Below are positions 52,820 to 62,539 of a DNA stretch of 64,000 nt, piece by piece (the stretch's first letter is position 1; each line of letters starts with the position of its first letter). The notes beneath the pieces were generated by a model. It saw only the letters and a list, made by a program, of their open reading frames with translations, was not told the DNA's origin and made no database searches. The stretch comes from Prevotella sp. (GTDB taxonomy: Bacteria; Bacteroidota; Bacteroidia; Bacteroidales; Bacteroidaceae): assembly GCA_016281815.1 (NCBI GenBank), contig JAEEJK010000069.1, positions 1 through 64,000 of the forward strand. The letters run 5' to 3'. The translations under genes were made by a program, and so were the position numbers.

Positions 52820-55270
52820 ATGAGAAAACACATTTTCCTGCTGGCAGCACTTCTGTCCGGTATCTTCTTTATAACAAATGCGACCGCACAGGGAAGCGCA
52901 GGACATGACTCAGAGACGCTGCCCCTGCGACTTTGGTACGACCGGCCTGCCACCTATTTCGAGGAGTCATTGCCCATTGGCAACGGAAGACTGGGCGCTA
53001 TCGTCTATGGCGGCATTGAAGACAACGTACTATACCTCAACGACATCACATTCTGGACAGGCAAGCCCGTTGACCCTAACCTCGATGCGGGTGCAAGTCA
53101 GTGGATACCCCGCATCCGTGAGGCACTATTTGCGGAAGACTATGCCCTTGCCGACAGTCTGCAACTGCGGGTGCAAGGTCCCAATTCCCAATTCTACCAA
53201 CCGCTCGGCACCCTCCATATCCTTGATGACAACGGAGGCCGGTTTGCCAACTATCAGAGACAACTCGATCTCTCTCAAGCCATCTGCACAGACAGTTACG
53301 ACCAAGACGGGCATCATTTCAGCCGTGAGTATTTTGCCTCCCACCCTGACAAGATGATAGCCATCCGCATCAGCAGCGACGGACCACATATCAACTGCCG
53401 GGTGATGCTTACCGCCCAGGTGCCCCATGGCGTAAAGGCCTCTCCCAAAGCATCACAGGCGAGCAACGGCCTTGCCAACCACAACGGACAACTGACGATG
53501 ACCGGACATGCCGTGGGCGACGAACAGGAGAGCACCCATTTCTGCTGCATGCTGAGAGCCGATGCCAGCGACGGTGAGGTCAGCGCCAGCGACTCCGTGC
53601 TGACAGTGAGGTCAGCCACACAACTGACACTTTTCATCGTCAACAGCACCAGTTTCCGCGACGCGACACACCATCCTGTGAATGAGGGCACCTCCTATCT
53701 CAGTGAAGCCACCGACCAAATCTGGCATCTCTCCAACCTCACTTATGAGCAAATGAGACGAAACCATACAGCGGACTACCAGCAATATTTCTCAAGGATG
53801 CAACTCGACCTTGGCGGCGACGCCCGTCAGCGAGCCGACTACCTGAGCAAGCCCACCGACAAACTGCTGAAAGACTACACCGACCAAGGGGGCAACAACC
53901 GCTTCTTGGAGACGCTCTACTTCCAATATGGCCGCTACCTGCTCATCACCTGCTCACGCACTCCCCATGCCCCCGCCAATCTTCAGGGCCTGTGGACACC
54001 CCATCTCTACTCTCCTTGGCGGGGCAACTACACAGTGAATATCAACCTGGAAGAGAACTACTGGCCCGCCGAGGTGGCCAACCTCAGTGAGATGACCACA
54101 CCACTTTGGGACTTCATGAAGTCGCTTGCAAAAAACGGAAGCCACGTGGCACGCAACTACTACGGCATCAACCGAGGCTGGTGCTCAAGTCACAACAGTG
54201 ACATCTGGGCGATGGCCAATCCTGTGGGCGAGAAACGAGAAAGTCCGGAATGGAGCAACTGGAACCTCGGTGGGGCATGGCTCACCATGTCGCTGTGGGA
54301 ACATTATCGTTATACTCTCGACAAGCAGTTTCTCACCGACACCGCCTATCCCCTGATGCGCGGTGCCACGGAGTTTTGCCTCGACTGGCTCATAGAGAAC
54401 CCCAGAGTGCCTGGCGAACTGTTCACCGCTCCCAGCACCTCTCCAGAAAACGAATACCGCACCCCTGAGGGCTACCACGGCACCACCTGCTATGGCGGTG
54501 CTGCCGACCTTGCCATCATCCGCGAACTGTTCATCAACACCCTCTCGGCAGGACGCATTGTCGGAGAGGACAAGACCTTCCTTCAAAAAGTAGAAGACAG
54601 TCTCCGCCGTCTTCATCCCTATACCGTCGGACATAATGGCGACATCAACGAATGGTATTTCGACTGGGACGACTGGGACCCGCAACACCGTCATCAGTCA
54701 CACCTCATCGGCCTCTACCCCGGTCACCACATCACCCTCGGCAGCACGCCCGACCTGGCACAAGCAGCCAGGAGATCGCTTGAGATCAAAGGCGACAAGA
54801 CCACCGGATGGAGCACCGGATGGCGCATCAACCTATGGGCGAGGCTCCACGACGGTGAGCAAGCCTACCATCTCTACCGCAAGTTGCTCACCTATGTCTC
54901 GCCCGACGAATACAAAGGCCCCGACCGCCGTCGCTCTGGAGGCACCTACCCCAACCTCTTCGACGCACATCCTCCTTTCCAGATCGACGGCAACTTCGGA
55001 GGCACTGCAGGGGTGTGTGAGATGCTGCTTCAGAGTGATGAAAAAGAAATAGAATTGTTGCCCGCCCTTCCTGCAGTATGGGAAAAAGGAAAGGTGACAG
55101 GCATCTGCGCCCGCGGCGGACTGACACTCAACTTAGAATGGCAAGACAACGGCCATCAAGTGACTGCCACTGTCATGTCGAAAGACAAACGCCGCATAAA
55201 GGTAACCTGCAACGGCATCACGAAAAGCGTGAAAGTAAAGCCATCACGACCTACGGTACTTAGATGGTGA
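52820..55270 (+). CDS. GH95-family alpha-L-fucosidase (secreted)
   Basis: Secreted or periplasmic glycoside hydrolase of 816 residues. Signal peptide LLAALLSGIFFITNATAQ is followed by the GH95 N-terminal beta domain (LRLWYDRPATYFEESLPIGNG, VLYLNDITFWTGKP) and an alpha/alpha barrel. Candidate catalytic residues match the family: asparagines in NINLEENYWPAE (about 406), the acid in TSPENEYRTPEG and the aspartate in QIDGNFGGTAG (about 720). Members remove alpha-1,2-linked fucose (or galactose) from host glycans or plant xyloglucan. No susC/susD pair is nearby. Its 3' end overlaps the convergent AraC gene by 27 bases. Confidence 0.92.
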   Translation: MRKHIFLLAALLSGIFFITNATAQGSAGHDSETLPLRLWYDRPATYFEESLPIGNGRLGAIVYGGIEDNVLYLNDITFWTGKPVDPNLDAGASQWIPRIREALFAEDYALADSLQLRVQGPNSQFYQPLGTLHILDDNGGRFANYQRQLDLSQAICTDSYDQDGHHFSREYFASHPDKMIAIRISSDGPHINCRVMLTAQVPHGVKASPKASQASNGLANHNGQLTMTGHAVGDEQESTHFCCMLRADASDGEVSASDSVLTVRSATQLTLFIVNSTSFRDATHHPVNEGTSYLSEATDQIWHLSNLTYEQMRRNHTADYQQYFSRMQLDLGGDARQRADYLSKPTDKLLKDYTDQGGNNRFLETLYFQYGRYLLITCSRTPHAPANLQGLWTPHLYSPWRGNYTVNINLEENYWPAEVANLSEMTTPLWDFMKSLAKNGSHVARNYYGINRGWCSSHNSDIWAMANPVGEKRESPEWSNWNLGGAWLTMSLWEHYRYTLDKQFLTDTAYPLMRGATEFCLDWLIENPRVPGELFTAPSTSPENEYRTPEGYHGTTCYGGAADLAIIRELFINTLSAGRIVGEDKTFLQKVEDSLRRLHPYTVGHNGDINEWYFDWDDWDPQHRHQSHLIGLYPGHHITLGSTPDLAQAARRSLEIKGDKTTGWSTGWRINLWARLHDGEQAYHLYRKLLTYVSPDEYKGPDRRRSGGTYPNLFDAHPPFQIDGNFGGTAGVCEMLLQSDEKEIELLPALPAVWEKGKVTGICARGGLTLNLEWQDNGHQVTATVMSKDKRRIKVTCNGITKSVKVKPSRPTVLRW

Positions 55271-56119
55271 CATCCCCACATGTTCCTTGAAAAATTTCCC
55301 CAGGAAAGACTGGTTGGGGAAATGCAGTTCCTTGGAAATCTCCTTGATGTTCATCGTCGAGTTCTTGAGCAACAGTCTGATTTCCAACGTGACATAATGC
55401 TCAATCCAATCACTGGGCGTGCGGTGACTCACCTGCTTCACTGTCTCTGAAAGGTATTTGGGCGTGATGCCCATCTGCTGGCCATACCAACCCACCCTGC
55501 GCTCATTTCGGAAATTGTCCTTCACCAGCATGATAAATTGGTTGAAGATGATCTCGGCGCGGGTGCGCTTGGGCTCCGTGCGCTGACTCTGCCAGATCTC
55601 GTTGCCGATGTCATAAATCATCGCCTTGAGAAGCGACATGGTCAGGTCACGGCGGAAATGGTGGGAGTGGTCATCCACTCTCAGTTTGATCATGTTGAAA
55701 TACCCCATGAACGTACGTACCTTCTCCTGCTTCAGGCTGAATACAGGATGAGAGTAGGCGATGAGAAAAAGTTTTGAGATCTCACGCACCTCCTTGATAA
55801 TCTCCGAAAAGAAATCATTCGAGCCCATGATGGCGACACCCTTGCAGTCACGGCTGAGCATATAGTTGCCTATCACTTGCCCGTCGTTGAACACCACCAC
55901 GTCATTCTTCCGCACCATGTACTCCTTGGTGTCAACCGTATATTGGGCACTTCCTTCCAAACAAATGGCGACAAAGAAACAGTGCACCTTCCTCGGCTCG
56001 GTGACCAGCGGCACATCCTCGAAAGCATCAAACAACACCAAATCGTCATCGATGCAGGACCCATTGGGTATCAACTGCTTGGCACGTGGGATATCAAAGT
56101 CGAAGTCAATATTATTCAT
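55244..56119 (-). CDS. AraC-family transcriptional regulator
   Basis: Regulator of 291 residues. The N-terminal cupin-like part (about 30-130) has FFVAICLEGSAQYTVDTKEY and VVVFNDGQVIGNY. The C-terminal double HTH (about 195-291) shows GITPKYLSETVKQVSHRTPSDW and EISKELHFPNQSFLGKFFKEHVGMSPSKYR. The start MNNIDFDFD at 56119 follows a -7 box at 56138-56145. Such regulators control single operons on sensing a small molecule; the convergent fucosidase gene is a neighbour, but no target is shown. Confidence 0.9.
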   Translation of the reverse strand: MNNIDFDFDIPRAKQLIPNGSCIDDDLVLFDAFEDVPLVTEPRKVHCFFVAICLEGSAQYTVDTKEYMVRKNDVVVFNDGQVIGNYMLSRDCKGVAIMGSNDFFSEIIKEVREISKLFLIAYSHPVFSLKQEKVRTFMGYFNMIKLRVDDHSHHFRRDLTMSLLKAMIYDIGNEIWQSQRTEPKRTRAEIIFNQFIMLVKDNFRNERRVGWYGQQMGITPKYLSETVKQVSHRTPSDWIEHYVTLEIRLLLKNSTMNIKEISKELHFPNQSFLGKFFKEHVGMSPSKYRRS

Positions 56120-56137
56120 TTTTTCGGATTTTTGCTG

Positions 56138-56145
56138 CAAAGATA
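56138..56145 (-). promoter_or_regulatory. -7 box of the AraC regulator gene
   Basis: TATCTTTG on the minus strand, 19 bases before the ATG, with TTTG (56168-56171, minus strand) 22 bases upstream. Confidence 0.55.
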
Positions 56146-56309
56146 GGGAAATTATCCGAAAAAACGACAAAAATGCCTAAGATTTATCATTTTTTCCAAA
56201 CGGCTTCCATGTGTTTCAGAAGACCCTTTCAGCATGCACTTTTGGAGGGTTATTGACAGGCGGAAACACCATTACAATTCATAGCGAATCAAAATAAAAC
56301 GGTTTTTAT

Positions 56310-56340
56310 TTTGTTTTGCGTTTGGTTTGCACTACCTTTG
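56310..56340 (+). promoter_or_regulatory. Promoter of the LptF/LptG-type permease gene
   Basis: TTTG (56310-56313), 19 bases, TACCTTTG (56333-56340), 34 bases before the ATG at 56375. It overlaps an upstream in-frame TTG and so fixes the start. Confidence 0.75.
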
Positions 56341-56374
56341 CAGACTGACAGCGGCAGGGCTGTCGTTTTCCGCT

Positions 56375-58306
56375 ATGCTGCGCATCAAGAAATTGCATAT
56401 CATGATCGTCAAGCAGTTCGCACTGCTTTTCGTCGGCACATTTTTCATCAGCCTTTTTGTGCTGATGATGCAGTTTGTGTGGCAATATGTGGACACCCTG
56501 ATCGGAAAGGGTCTTACGCTTGACATCATGGGACAGTTTTTCTGGTACATGGCCCTGATGATGGTGCCACAGGCGCTGCCTTTGGCCATTCTTCTCTCCT
56601 CGCTCATCACCTTCGGCAACCTGGGTGAGAATTCCGAACTCACCGCCATCAAGGCCTCGGGCATTTCCCTGATGCAGACACTCCGCCCACTGATCATCGT
56701 GTCGGTGCTGATCGCCTGTGCCTCTTTCTATTTTCAGAACAACGTCGGTCCACACGCCAAGAGCAAGATCGGACAGTTGCTTATCTCCATGAAGCAGAAA
56801 AGTCCCGAACTGGAGATTCCCGAGGGTATCTTCTACGACGGCATCCCACAATGCAACATTTATGTGCAGCGCAAGGACATGGAGACAGGCATGCTCTATG
56901 GCATCATGATCTACAAGATGACAGACAGTTATGAGGACGCCGCCATCATCCTTGCAGACTCAGGCATGCTTCAGTCGACAGCAGAGAAGAAACACCTGCT
57001 GCTCAACCTCTACAGCGGTGAATGGTTTGAGAACATGCACTCATCGGACATGGGTGGCAGCGCCTATATACCCTACCGACGTGAGACTTTCTGGAAAAAG
57101 CGCATCGTGCTGGACTTCGACGGAGACTTCAGCCTTGCAGATGCCGGTGTTTTCGGGCAGAACGCTCAAGCCAAAAGCCTCAACCAAATCCGTGTCGACA
57201 TCGACTCACTCAACCATACCTTTGACAGCATCGGCAGGAGGTTCTTCCAAGATGCCAAACAGTACAGTTATGCCATCCAAGGCCTGAGCAAGGCCGACTC
57301 ACTACGCTCCGTCCAGGATGCCCGCAAGAAGGTGTATGTCTATGACAGCGTATATGCCAAACTGAACCCCGACAAGCAAAGGGCAGCCGTCAACAACGCC
57401 CTGTCAAAGGTCAACCAGCAGATGAGCGACCTCGATTTCAAGAGTATGGTGACAAGCGATGGTGACTACGACCTGCGCCAACACAAGATCGAGGCTATCA
57501 ACAAGTTCGTTCTCGCCCTCTCCTGCATCATTTTCTTCTTCATCGGCGCTCCGTTGGGGGCCATCATCCGCAAAGGCGGTCTCGGCGTGCCCATCATCGT
57601 GTCGGTCATCGTATTCATCATATTCTATATCTTTGACAATACCGGATACCGCATGGCCCGCCAAGGCAGTTGGTCCATCTGGTTCGGAAAGGGACTCGCC
57701 ACGGCAGTGCTGGCGCCCACCGCTGCCTTTATCACCTACAAGGCCAACAACGACTCAGCGGTATTCAACCTTGACAGTTACATCAACCTTGCCATGCGGC
57801 TGCTCGGTATGCGGCGCAAACGCAGCGTGACCGGCAAGGAGGTGATTATACAAGACCCCGACTACAAGAAAGACAAAGACGAACTCAACCGCCTGAGCGA
57901 GGAGGTGACAGCCTACTCTCACGAGCACAAACTCAAATCGCCTCCCAACATCATCAATGTCTTCTTCAAATATCAGCCCGACCATGAGATTGAGCGTATC
58001 AGCGAGGAACTGGAATCGGTGATAGAAGACCTCTCCAACACCCGCGACAGTGTCATCATCACCCTGCTGGGACACTATCCCATCTTGTCGGAAAAGGCAC
58101 ACACCCGTCCCTTTGAGCGCCGGTGGCTCAACATCCTTTCCTTCATCCTTGTCCCACTGGGTGCCTTCCTCTACTTCCGTATGTGGCGTTTCCGTCTACG
58201 TCTTTTAGTGGACCTGCGCAACATCAAACAAATCAACAACCAAATTGTCAACCAAATCACAGAGAAAGGATATGACCAATCCTCTGCAGATGACAATACC
58301 TTATAA
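56375..58306 (+). CDS. LptF/LptG-family (YjgP/YjgQ) permease, long form
   Basis: Inner-membrane protein of 643 residues. The N-terminal helices (VKQFALLFVGTFFISLFVLMM, VPQALPLAILLSSLITFG) with GNLGENSELTAIKASGISL are typical of the permeases that lift lipopolysaccharide out of the inner membrane. A periplasmic beta-jellyroll follows (about 130-280), then three more helices (LALSCIIFFFIGAPLGAIIRKGG, IIVSVIVFIIFYIFDNTGYR). Beyond about residue 480 there is an extra cytoplasmic part and a last helix pair near 600. The usual family length is about 360, so this is a long Bacteroidetes form. Confidence 0.85.
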   Translation: MLRIKKLHIMIVKQFALLFVGTFFISLFVLMMQFVWQYVDTLIGKGLTLDIMGQFFWYMALMMVPQALPLAILLSSLITFGNLGENSELTAIKASGISLMQTLRPLIIVSVLIACASFYFQNNVGPHAKSKIGQLLISMKQKSPELEIPEGIFYDGIPQCNIYVQRKDMETGMLYGIMIYKMTDSYEDAAIILADSGMLQSTAEKKHLLLNLYSGEWFENMHSSDMGGSAYIPYRRETFWKKRIVLDFDGDFSLADAGVFGQNAQAKSLNQIRVDIDSLNHTFDSIGRRFFQDAKQYSYAIQGLSKADSLRSVQDARKKVYVYDSVYAKLNPDKQRAAVNNALSKVNQQMSDLDFKSMVTSDGDYDLRQHKIEAINKFVLALSCIIFFFIGAPLGAIIRKGGLGVPIIVSVIVFIIFYIFDNTGYRMARQGSWSIWFGKGLATAVLAPTAAFITYKANNDSAVFNLDSYINLAMRLLGMRRKRSVTGKEVIIQDPDYKKDKDELNRLSEEVTAYSHEHKLKSPPNIINVFFKYQPDHEIERISEELESVIEDLSNTRDSVIITLLGHYPILSEKAHTRPFERRWLNILSFILVPLGAFLYFRMWRFRLRLLVDLRNIKQINNQIVNQITEKGYDQSSADDNTL

Positions 58307-58312
58307 TATAAT

Positions 58313-59521
58313 ATGGACAGACAACTCATCGAAAAAATAGAGAGTGCGGTAAGCGATTTCCGTGAAGGCAAATTTGTCATCGTGGTCGATGACGAAGACC
58401 GTGAAAATGAGGGAGACCTCATCATCGCCGCGGAGAAAATCACCCCAGAAAAGGTGAACTTCATGCTCAAGCATGCCCGCGGACTGCTCTGCGCACCCAT
58501 CACCATCTCCCGATGCAAAGAACTCGACCTACCCCGGCAGGTTTCGGAGAACACCTCCATGCTTGGGACACCGTTTACCGTCACCATCGACAAACTCGAG
58601 GGATGTGCCACCGGTGTGAGCGCTTTCGACAGAGCAGCCACCATCAAGGCGCTGGCCGACCCCTCATCGACACCATCCACCTTCGGACGTCCCGGTCACG
58701 TGAGTCCGCTCTACGCCCAGGATCATGGTGTGCTCCGCCGTAGCGGACACACCGAGGCCACCATCGACCTCTGTCTGATGGCAGGACTTTACCCCGCCGG
58801 GGCGCTGATGGAGATTATGAACGAAGACGGTACCATGGCACGCATGCCCCAACTCCAAGAATTCGCCCGAGAATGGGATATGAAAATCATCACCATCAAA
58901 GACATGATTGCCTACCGCCTCCAGAAAGAGAGTCTGGTAGAGAAAGGTGAGGAGGTGGACATGCCCACAGACTACGGTCATTTCCGGCTGATTCCCTTCC
59001 GGCAGAAGAGCAACGGGCTGGAACACATGGCACTCATCAAAGGTGAATGGAAGGAAGGCGAACCTGTGCTGGTACGCGTTCATTCCTCCTGTGCCACAGG
59101 AGACATCTTAGGTTCCAAGCGCTGTGACTGTGGGGAACAACTGCACAAGGCCATGCAGATGATTGAGCAGGAAGGGAAAGGCGTGGTGGTCTACATCATG
59201 CAGGAAGGCCGCGGCATCGGTCTGATGAACAAGATTGCAGCCTACAAACTTCAGGAAGAAGGCTACGACACCGTCGACGCCAACGTCCACCTGGGATTCA
59301 AGGCTGACGAGCGCGACTACGGCTGCGGGGCACAGATTCTGCGCCAACTCGGTGTGCAAAAAATGCGGCTCATGACCAACAATCCTGTCAAGCGTGTCGG
59401 TCTGGAAGCATATGGTCTTGAAATCGTGGAGAATGTGCCCATTGAGACCACACCCAACGAATACAACTGGCGCTATCTGAAAACGAAACAGGACCGTATG
59501 GGGCACACACTGCACCTATAA
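58313..59521 (+). CDS. ribBA: DHBP synthase / GTP cyclohydrolase II
   Basis: Bifunctional riboflavin enzyme of 402 residues. The N-terminal RibB domain (1 to about 205) forms 3,4-dihydroxy-2-butanone 4-phosphate from ribulose 5-phosphate and has [29 protein letters not shown] and HTEATIDL. The C-terminal RibA domain opens GTP and has [19 protein letters not shown] (zinc cysteines), [14 protein letters not shown] and [16 protein letters not shown]. It lies six bases after the permease gene. No FMN riboswitch is seen. Confidence 0.96.
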   Translation: MDRQLIEKIESAVSDFREGKFVIVVDDEDRENEGDLIIAAEKITPEKVNFMLKHARGLLCAPITISRCKELDLPRQVSENTSMLGTPFTVTIDKLEGCATGVSAFDRAATIKALADPSSTPSTFGRPGHVSPLYAQDHGVLRRSGHTEATIDLCLMAGLYPAGALMEIMNEDGTMARMPQLQEFAREWDMKIITIKDMIAYRLQKESLVEKGEEVDMPTDYGHFRLIPFRQKSNGLEHMALIKGEWKEGEPVLVRVHSSCATGDILGSKRCDCGEQLHKAMQMIEQEGKGVVVYIMQEGRGIGLMNKIAAYKLQEEGYDTVDANVHLGFKADERDYGCGAQILRQLGVQKMRLMTNNPVKRVGLEAYGLEIVENVPIETTPNEYNWRYLKTKQDRMGHTLHL

Positions 59522-59573
59522 GAAGACATCCAAATAAAGAAAAAAGCAAGCAAAAGACAAAATAAAATGCCAT

Positions 59574-59608
59574 TTTGCTCGTTAAGACCACAAAATTATA
59601 TACCTTTG
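59574..59608 (+). promoter_or_regulatory. Promoter of the aminotransferase gene
   Basis: TTTG (59574-59577), 23 bases (slightly long), TACCTTTG (59601-59608), 28 bases before the ATG at 59637. Confidence 0.6.
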
Positions 59609-59636
59609 CAAGCAACAGCAAAACCAAGCAAAAAAC

Positions 59637-60830
59637 ATGGCAAAACTATCAGACCGTCTTAATCGGCTGGCTCCTTCCGCAACCCTTGTAATGTCGCAAA
59701 AGAGCAGCGAGATGAAATCTCAGGGCATCGACGTGATTAATCTCAGCGTGGGTGAGCCAGACTTCAACACTCCCGACTGCATCAAAGAAAGCGCAAAACA
59801 AGCCATCGACGACAACTACTCCCGATACTCCCCCGTGCCAGGCTATCCAGGTCTGCGCAAGGCCATCGTGGAAAAACTCAAACGGGAAAACGGGCTTAGT
59901 TACACCGCCAGCGAGATTCTGGTATCCAATGGAGCGAAGCAGTCGGTGTGCAACACGGTGCTGGCGCTCATCAACGACGGCGACGAGGTCACCATCCCCG
60001 CCCCTTACTGGGTGAGTTACCCCCAAATGGTAAAACTGGCAGGCGGCATACCCGTCATCGTTCCCACCGGTTTCGGACAAGACTTCAAGATGACCGCCGC
60101 CCAACTGGAGGCAGCCATCACTCCGAAGACGAAGATGCTCATCCTTTGCTCACCAAGCAATCCTACAGGCAGTGTATACAACAAGGAGGAACTCCGTGCG
60201 CTCGCCGATGTGGTGCTCGCCCACGATGATCTCTTTGTCATCGCCGACGAAATTTATGAGCACATCAACTACACCGGCCATCATGAGAGCATCGCACAGT
60301 TTGAGGGTATGAAGGAGCGCACCATCATCATCAACGGTGTGTCGAAAGCCTACGCCATGACAGGATGGCGCATCGGATACATGGCTGGCCCCGAATGGAT
60401 CGTGAAAGGCTGCAACAAACTACAGGGACAATATACGAGCGGAGCATGCTCCGTAAGCCAGAAAGCCGCAGAAGCCGCCTACACTCAGTCACAAGCCTGC
60501 GTCGAAGAGATGCGACAGGCGTTTGAGCGCCGTCGCAACCTCATTGTGGAACTTACCCGCGCCATTCCAGGACTTGAGGTGAATGAACCCCAGGGGGCTT
60601 TCTACCTCTTCCCCAAATGCAGCCATTTCTATGGCAAGTCTTTCAACGGACGTGTAATCAACTCCTCCACCGACCTGGCCCTCTACCTACTTGAGGAGGC
60701 TCATGTCGCCACAGTGGGAGGTGATGCCTTCGGCGACCCTGAATGTTTCCGCATGAGTTACGCCACCAGCGATGACAACATCCGCGAGGCCATCAGAAGA
60801 ATCAGCAAGGCTCTCGAACAACTCCAATAA
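59637..60830 (+). CDS. aspC: PLP-dependent aspartate-type aminotransferase
   Basis: Fold-type I aminotransferase of 397 residues, class I gamma (Thermus-like aspartate aminotransferases). Motifs: INLSVGEPDFNTP, YSPVPGYPGLRKA, LCSPSNPTGSVYN, IADEIYEHINY, the PLP lysine K237 in GVSKAYAMTGWRIGY, and the late FRMSYATSDDNI that binds the substrate carboxylate. It interconverts aspartate and oxaloacetate (or an aromatic pair). Has its own promoter. Confidence 0.93.
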   Translation: MAKLSDRLNRLAPSATLVMSQKSSEMKSQGIDVINLSVGEPDFNTPDCIKESAKQAIDDNYSRYSPVPGYPGLRKAIVEKLKRENGLSYTASEILVSNGAKQSVCNTVLALINDGDEVTIPAPYWVSYPQMVKLAGGIPVIVPTGFGQDFKMTAAQLEAAITPKTKMLILCSPSNPTGSVYNKEELRALADVVLAHDDLFVIADEIYEHINYTGHHESIAQFEGMKERTIIINGVSKAYAMTGWRIGYMAGPEWIVKGCNKLQGQYTSGACSVSQKAAEAAYTQSQACVEEMRQAFERRRNLIVELTRAIPGLEVNEPQGAFYLFPKCSHFYGKSFNGRVINSSTDLALYLLEEAHVATVGGDAFGDPECFRMSYATSDDNIREAIRRISKALEQLQ

Positions 60831-60906
60831 CAGTCCACTAAACAAGAAATAGAAAAAATAATTTGTTAAAAAACTTTAATCACCCTTAGTTTTTCACGTA
60901 AATTAT

Positions 60907-60953
60907 TATCTTTGCGATGTTATTCGCCAGGCTGTTGCCATGCCTGGGAAATA
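60907..60953 (+). promoter_or_regulatory. exbB -7 box and 5'-leader hairpin
   Basis: TATCTTTG (60907-60914) is the -7 box, giving a long leader of about 125 bases. Shortly after, CCAGGC (60927-60932) pairs with GCCTGG (60942-60947) around TGTTGCCAT, flanked by weaker TTATT/AATAA pairing. The rest of the leader is AT-rich and unstructured. Confidence 0.5.
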
Positions 60954-61044
60954 ACTTGCCTAAAGACACAACAATTATCACTACAATAAAGAATTGTATA
61001 ACTTAAACTTATCAATAACTTAAATCAACAAATTAAAAAAAATT

Positions 61045-61872
61045 ATGGCAAATTCAACAAAAGCAGCAGCCCCGAAGAAATCGACGGGCTTCACAGGAGT
61101 TAGAGGTGCATTCTGGATCATCGTCGTTTGCGCCATCATCGCTTTCACCCTGTTCTTCACTTGGTTCGCTAGCCCATCACACTTCTCTGATGAGACTAAG
61201 GAAACACCTATTGACGTATGGGGAACCATCTTCAAGGGCGGTATCATCGTGCCTGTGATTCACTCTCTGTTGCTCACCGTGCTCGCCATGTCTATCGAGC
61301 GCTGGTTGGCTCTTAAGACCGCATTTGGCAAGGGCTCCCTTCCCAAGTTCGTTTCCAACATCAAGGCCGCTCTCAACGCCAATGACTTCGCAAAAGCACA
61401 GCAACTCTGCGACCAGCAGAAGGGTTCTGTAGCCAACGTGGTTTCCGCTTCACTGCGCGCTTACAAAGAGATGGAAGGTACCTCCGGTATCAAGAAGGCT
61501 CAGAAAGTGGCTAAGATTCAGCAGGCTCACGAGGAAGCCTCACAACTTGAGATGCCTACTCTGACCATGAACCTCCCGATTGTTGCTACTTTGGTTACCC
61601 TCGGTACACTTACCGGACTTCTCGGTACTGTGGTCGGTATGATCAAGTCGTTCTCCGCTCTGTCCGCAGGTGGTGGCGCTGACTCCGCAAAACTTTCCGC
61701 AGGTATTTCTGAGGCTCTTATCAATACTGCCTTCGGTATTGCTACATCATGGTTTGCTGTTGTGTCCTACAACTACTTCACCAACAAGGTTGACAAACTG
61801 ACATTCGCACTCGACGAGGTAGGTTATTCAATTGCTCAGACTTACGAAGCAACCCACGCAGAAGAAGCTTAA
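61045..61872 (+). CDS. exbB: ExbB/TolQ-family proton channel protein
   Basis: Inner-membrane protein of 275 residues. Helices: WIIVVCAIIAFTLFFTWFA, a second near IIVPVIHSLLLTVLAMSIERW and a third pair around LPIVATLVTLGTLTGLLGTVVGMI and the C-terminal helix with SEALINTAFGIATSWFAVVSYNYF. This is the MotA/TolQ/ExbB pattern with the proline- and threonine-lined channel. With two ExbD proteins and TonB encoded next, it converts proton-motive force into outer-membrane transport. Codon use is biased to C- and T-ending preferred codons as in highly expressed genes. Confidence 0.93.
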   Translation: MANSTKAAAPKKSTGFTGVRGAFWIIVVCAIIAFTLFFTWFASPSHFSDETKETPIDVWGTIFKGGIIVPVIHSLLLTVLAMSIERWLALKTAFGKGSLPKFVSNIKAALNANDFAKAQQLCDQQKGSVANVVSASLRAYKEMEGTSGIKKAQKVAKIQQAHEEASQLEMPTLTMNLPIVATLVTLGTLTGLLGTVVGMIKSFSALSAGGGADSAKLSAGISEALINTAFGIATSWFAVVSYNYFTNKVDKLTFALDEVGYSIAQTYEATHAEEA

Positions 61873-61903
61873 TTTTTGCTAACCCTTATAAATATTTATC
61901 GCT

Positions 61904-62539
61904 ATGGGTAAAGTAAAAGTTAAGAAAAGTGATGTCTGGATCGACATGACGCCGATGTCGGACGTGATGACCCTGCTTCTGACCTTCTTCATGCTGACAT
62001 CAACGTTCGTCAAGAACGAGCCAGTGAAGGTCAACGTGCCAGGTTCAGTCTCCGAGATCAAGGTGCCTGAGAATGGTGTCCTCACCATCCTCGTCAATCC
62101 TGAGAAGGACGCCGCCACAGGCGAGCCTACAGGAGAAGGCCAGGTGTTCATGAGCATAGACAACACAGAGCAACTGGGCAAGACACTGTCAGAGGTAATG
62201 CCAGACGCAAACGCGCTGGAACTCGACGTGTTCACCCGTGAGGGTACTTTCGGTGTACCCCTTGAAGAGATGAAGACCTATTTGTCGATGTCGACCGACC
62301 AACGTCACAAGGTGCTGCCCACCAAGGGTATCCCCCTCGACAGTATCGATGGCGGCATGAGTGAGTTCCAGAGATGGGTAGACGCAGCGCGTACCGTCAA
62401 TGAGAACATCAAGATTGCCTTGAAGGCCGACGCAACGACCCCCTACAAGACCGTCAAGAAAGTCATGAGCGAACTTCAGGACATGGACGAGAGCCACTAC
62501 TACATGATCACCAACCTTAAAGCATCGGAGGATCAATAA
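61904..62539 (+). CDS. exbD: ExbD/TolR-family protein (first copy)
   Basis: Bitopic protein of 211 residues. It begins VKVKKSDVWIDMTPMSDVMTLLLTFFML, where the aspartate before the helix is the proton carrier. The periplasmic part is longer than in E. coli ExbD (141 residues) and has GIPLDSIDGGMSEFQRWVDAA. It follows exbB by 31 bases. Confidence 0.92.
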   Translation: MGKVKVKKSDVWIDMTPMSDVMTLLLTFFMLTSTFVKNEPVKVNVPGSVSEIKVPENGVLTILVNPEKDAATGEPTGEGQVFMSIDNTEQLGKTLSEVMPDANALELDVFTREGTFGVPLEEMKTYLSMSTDQRHKVLPTKGIPLDSIDGGMSEFQRWVDAARTVNENIKIALKADATTPYKTVKKVMSELQDMDESHYYMITNLKASEDQ

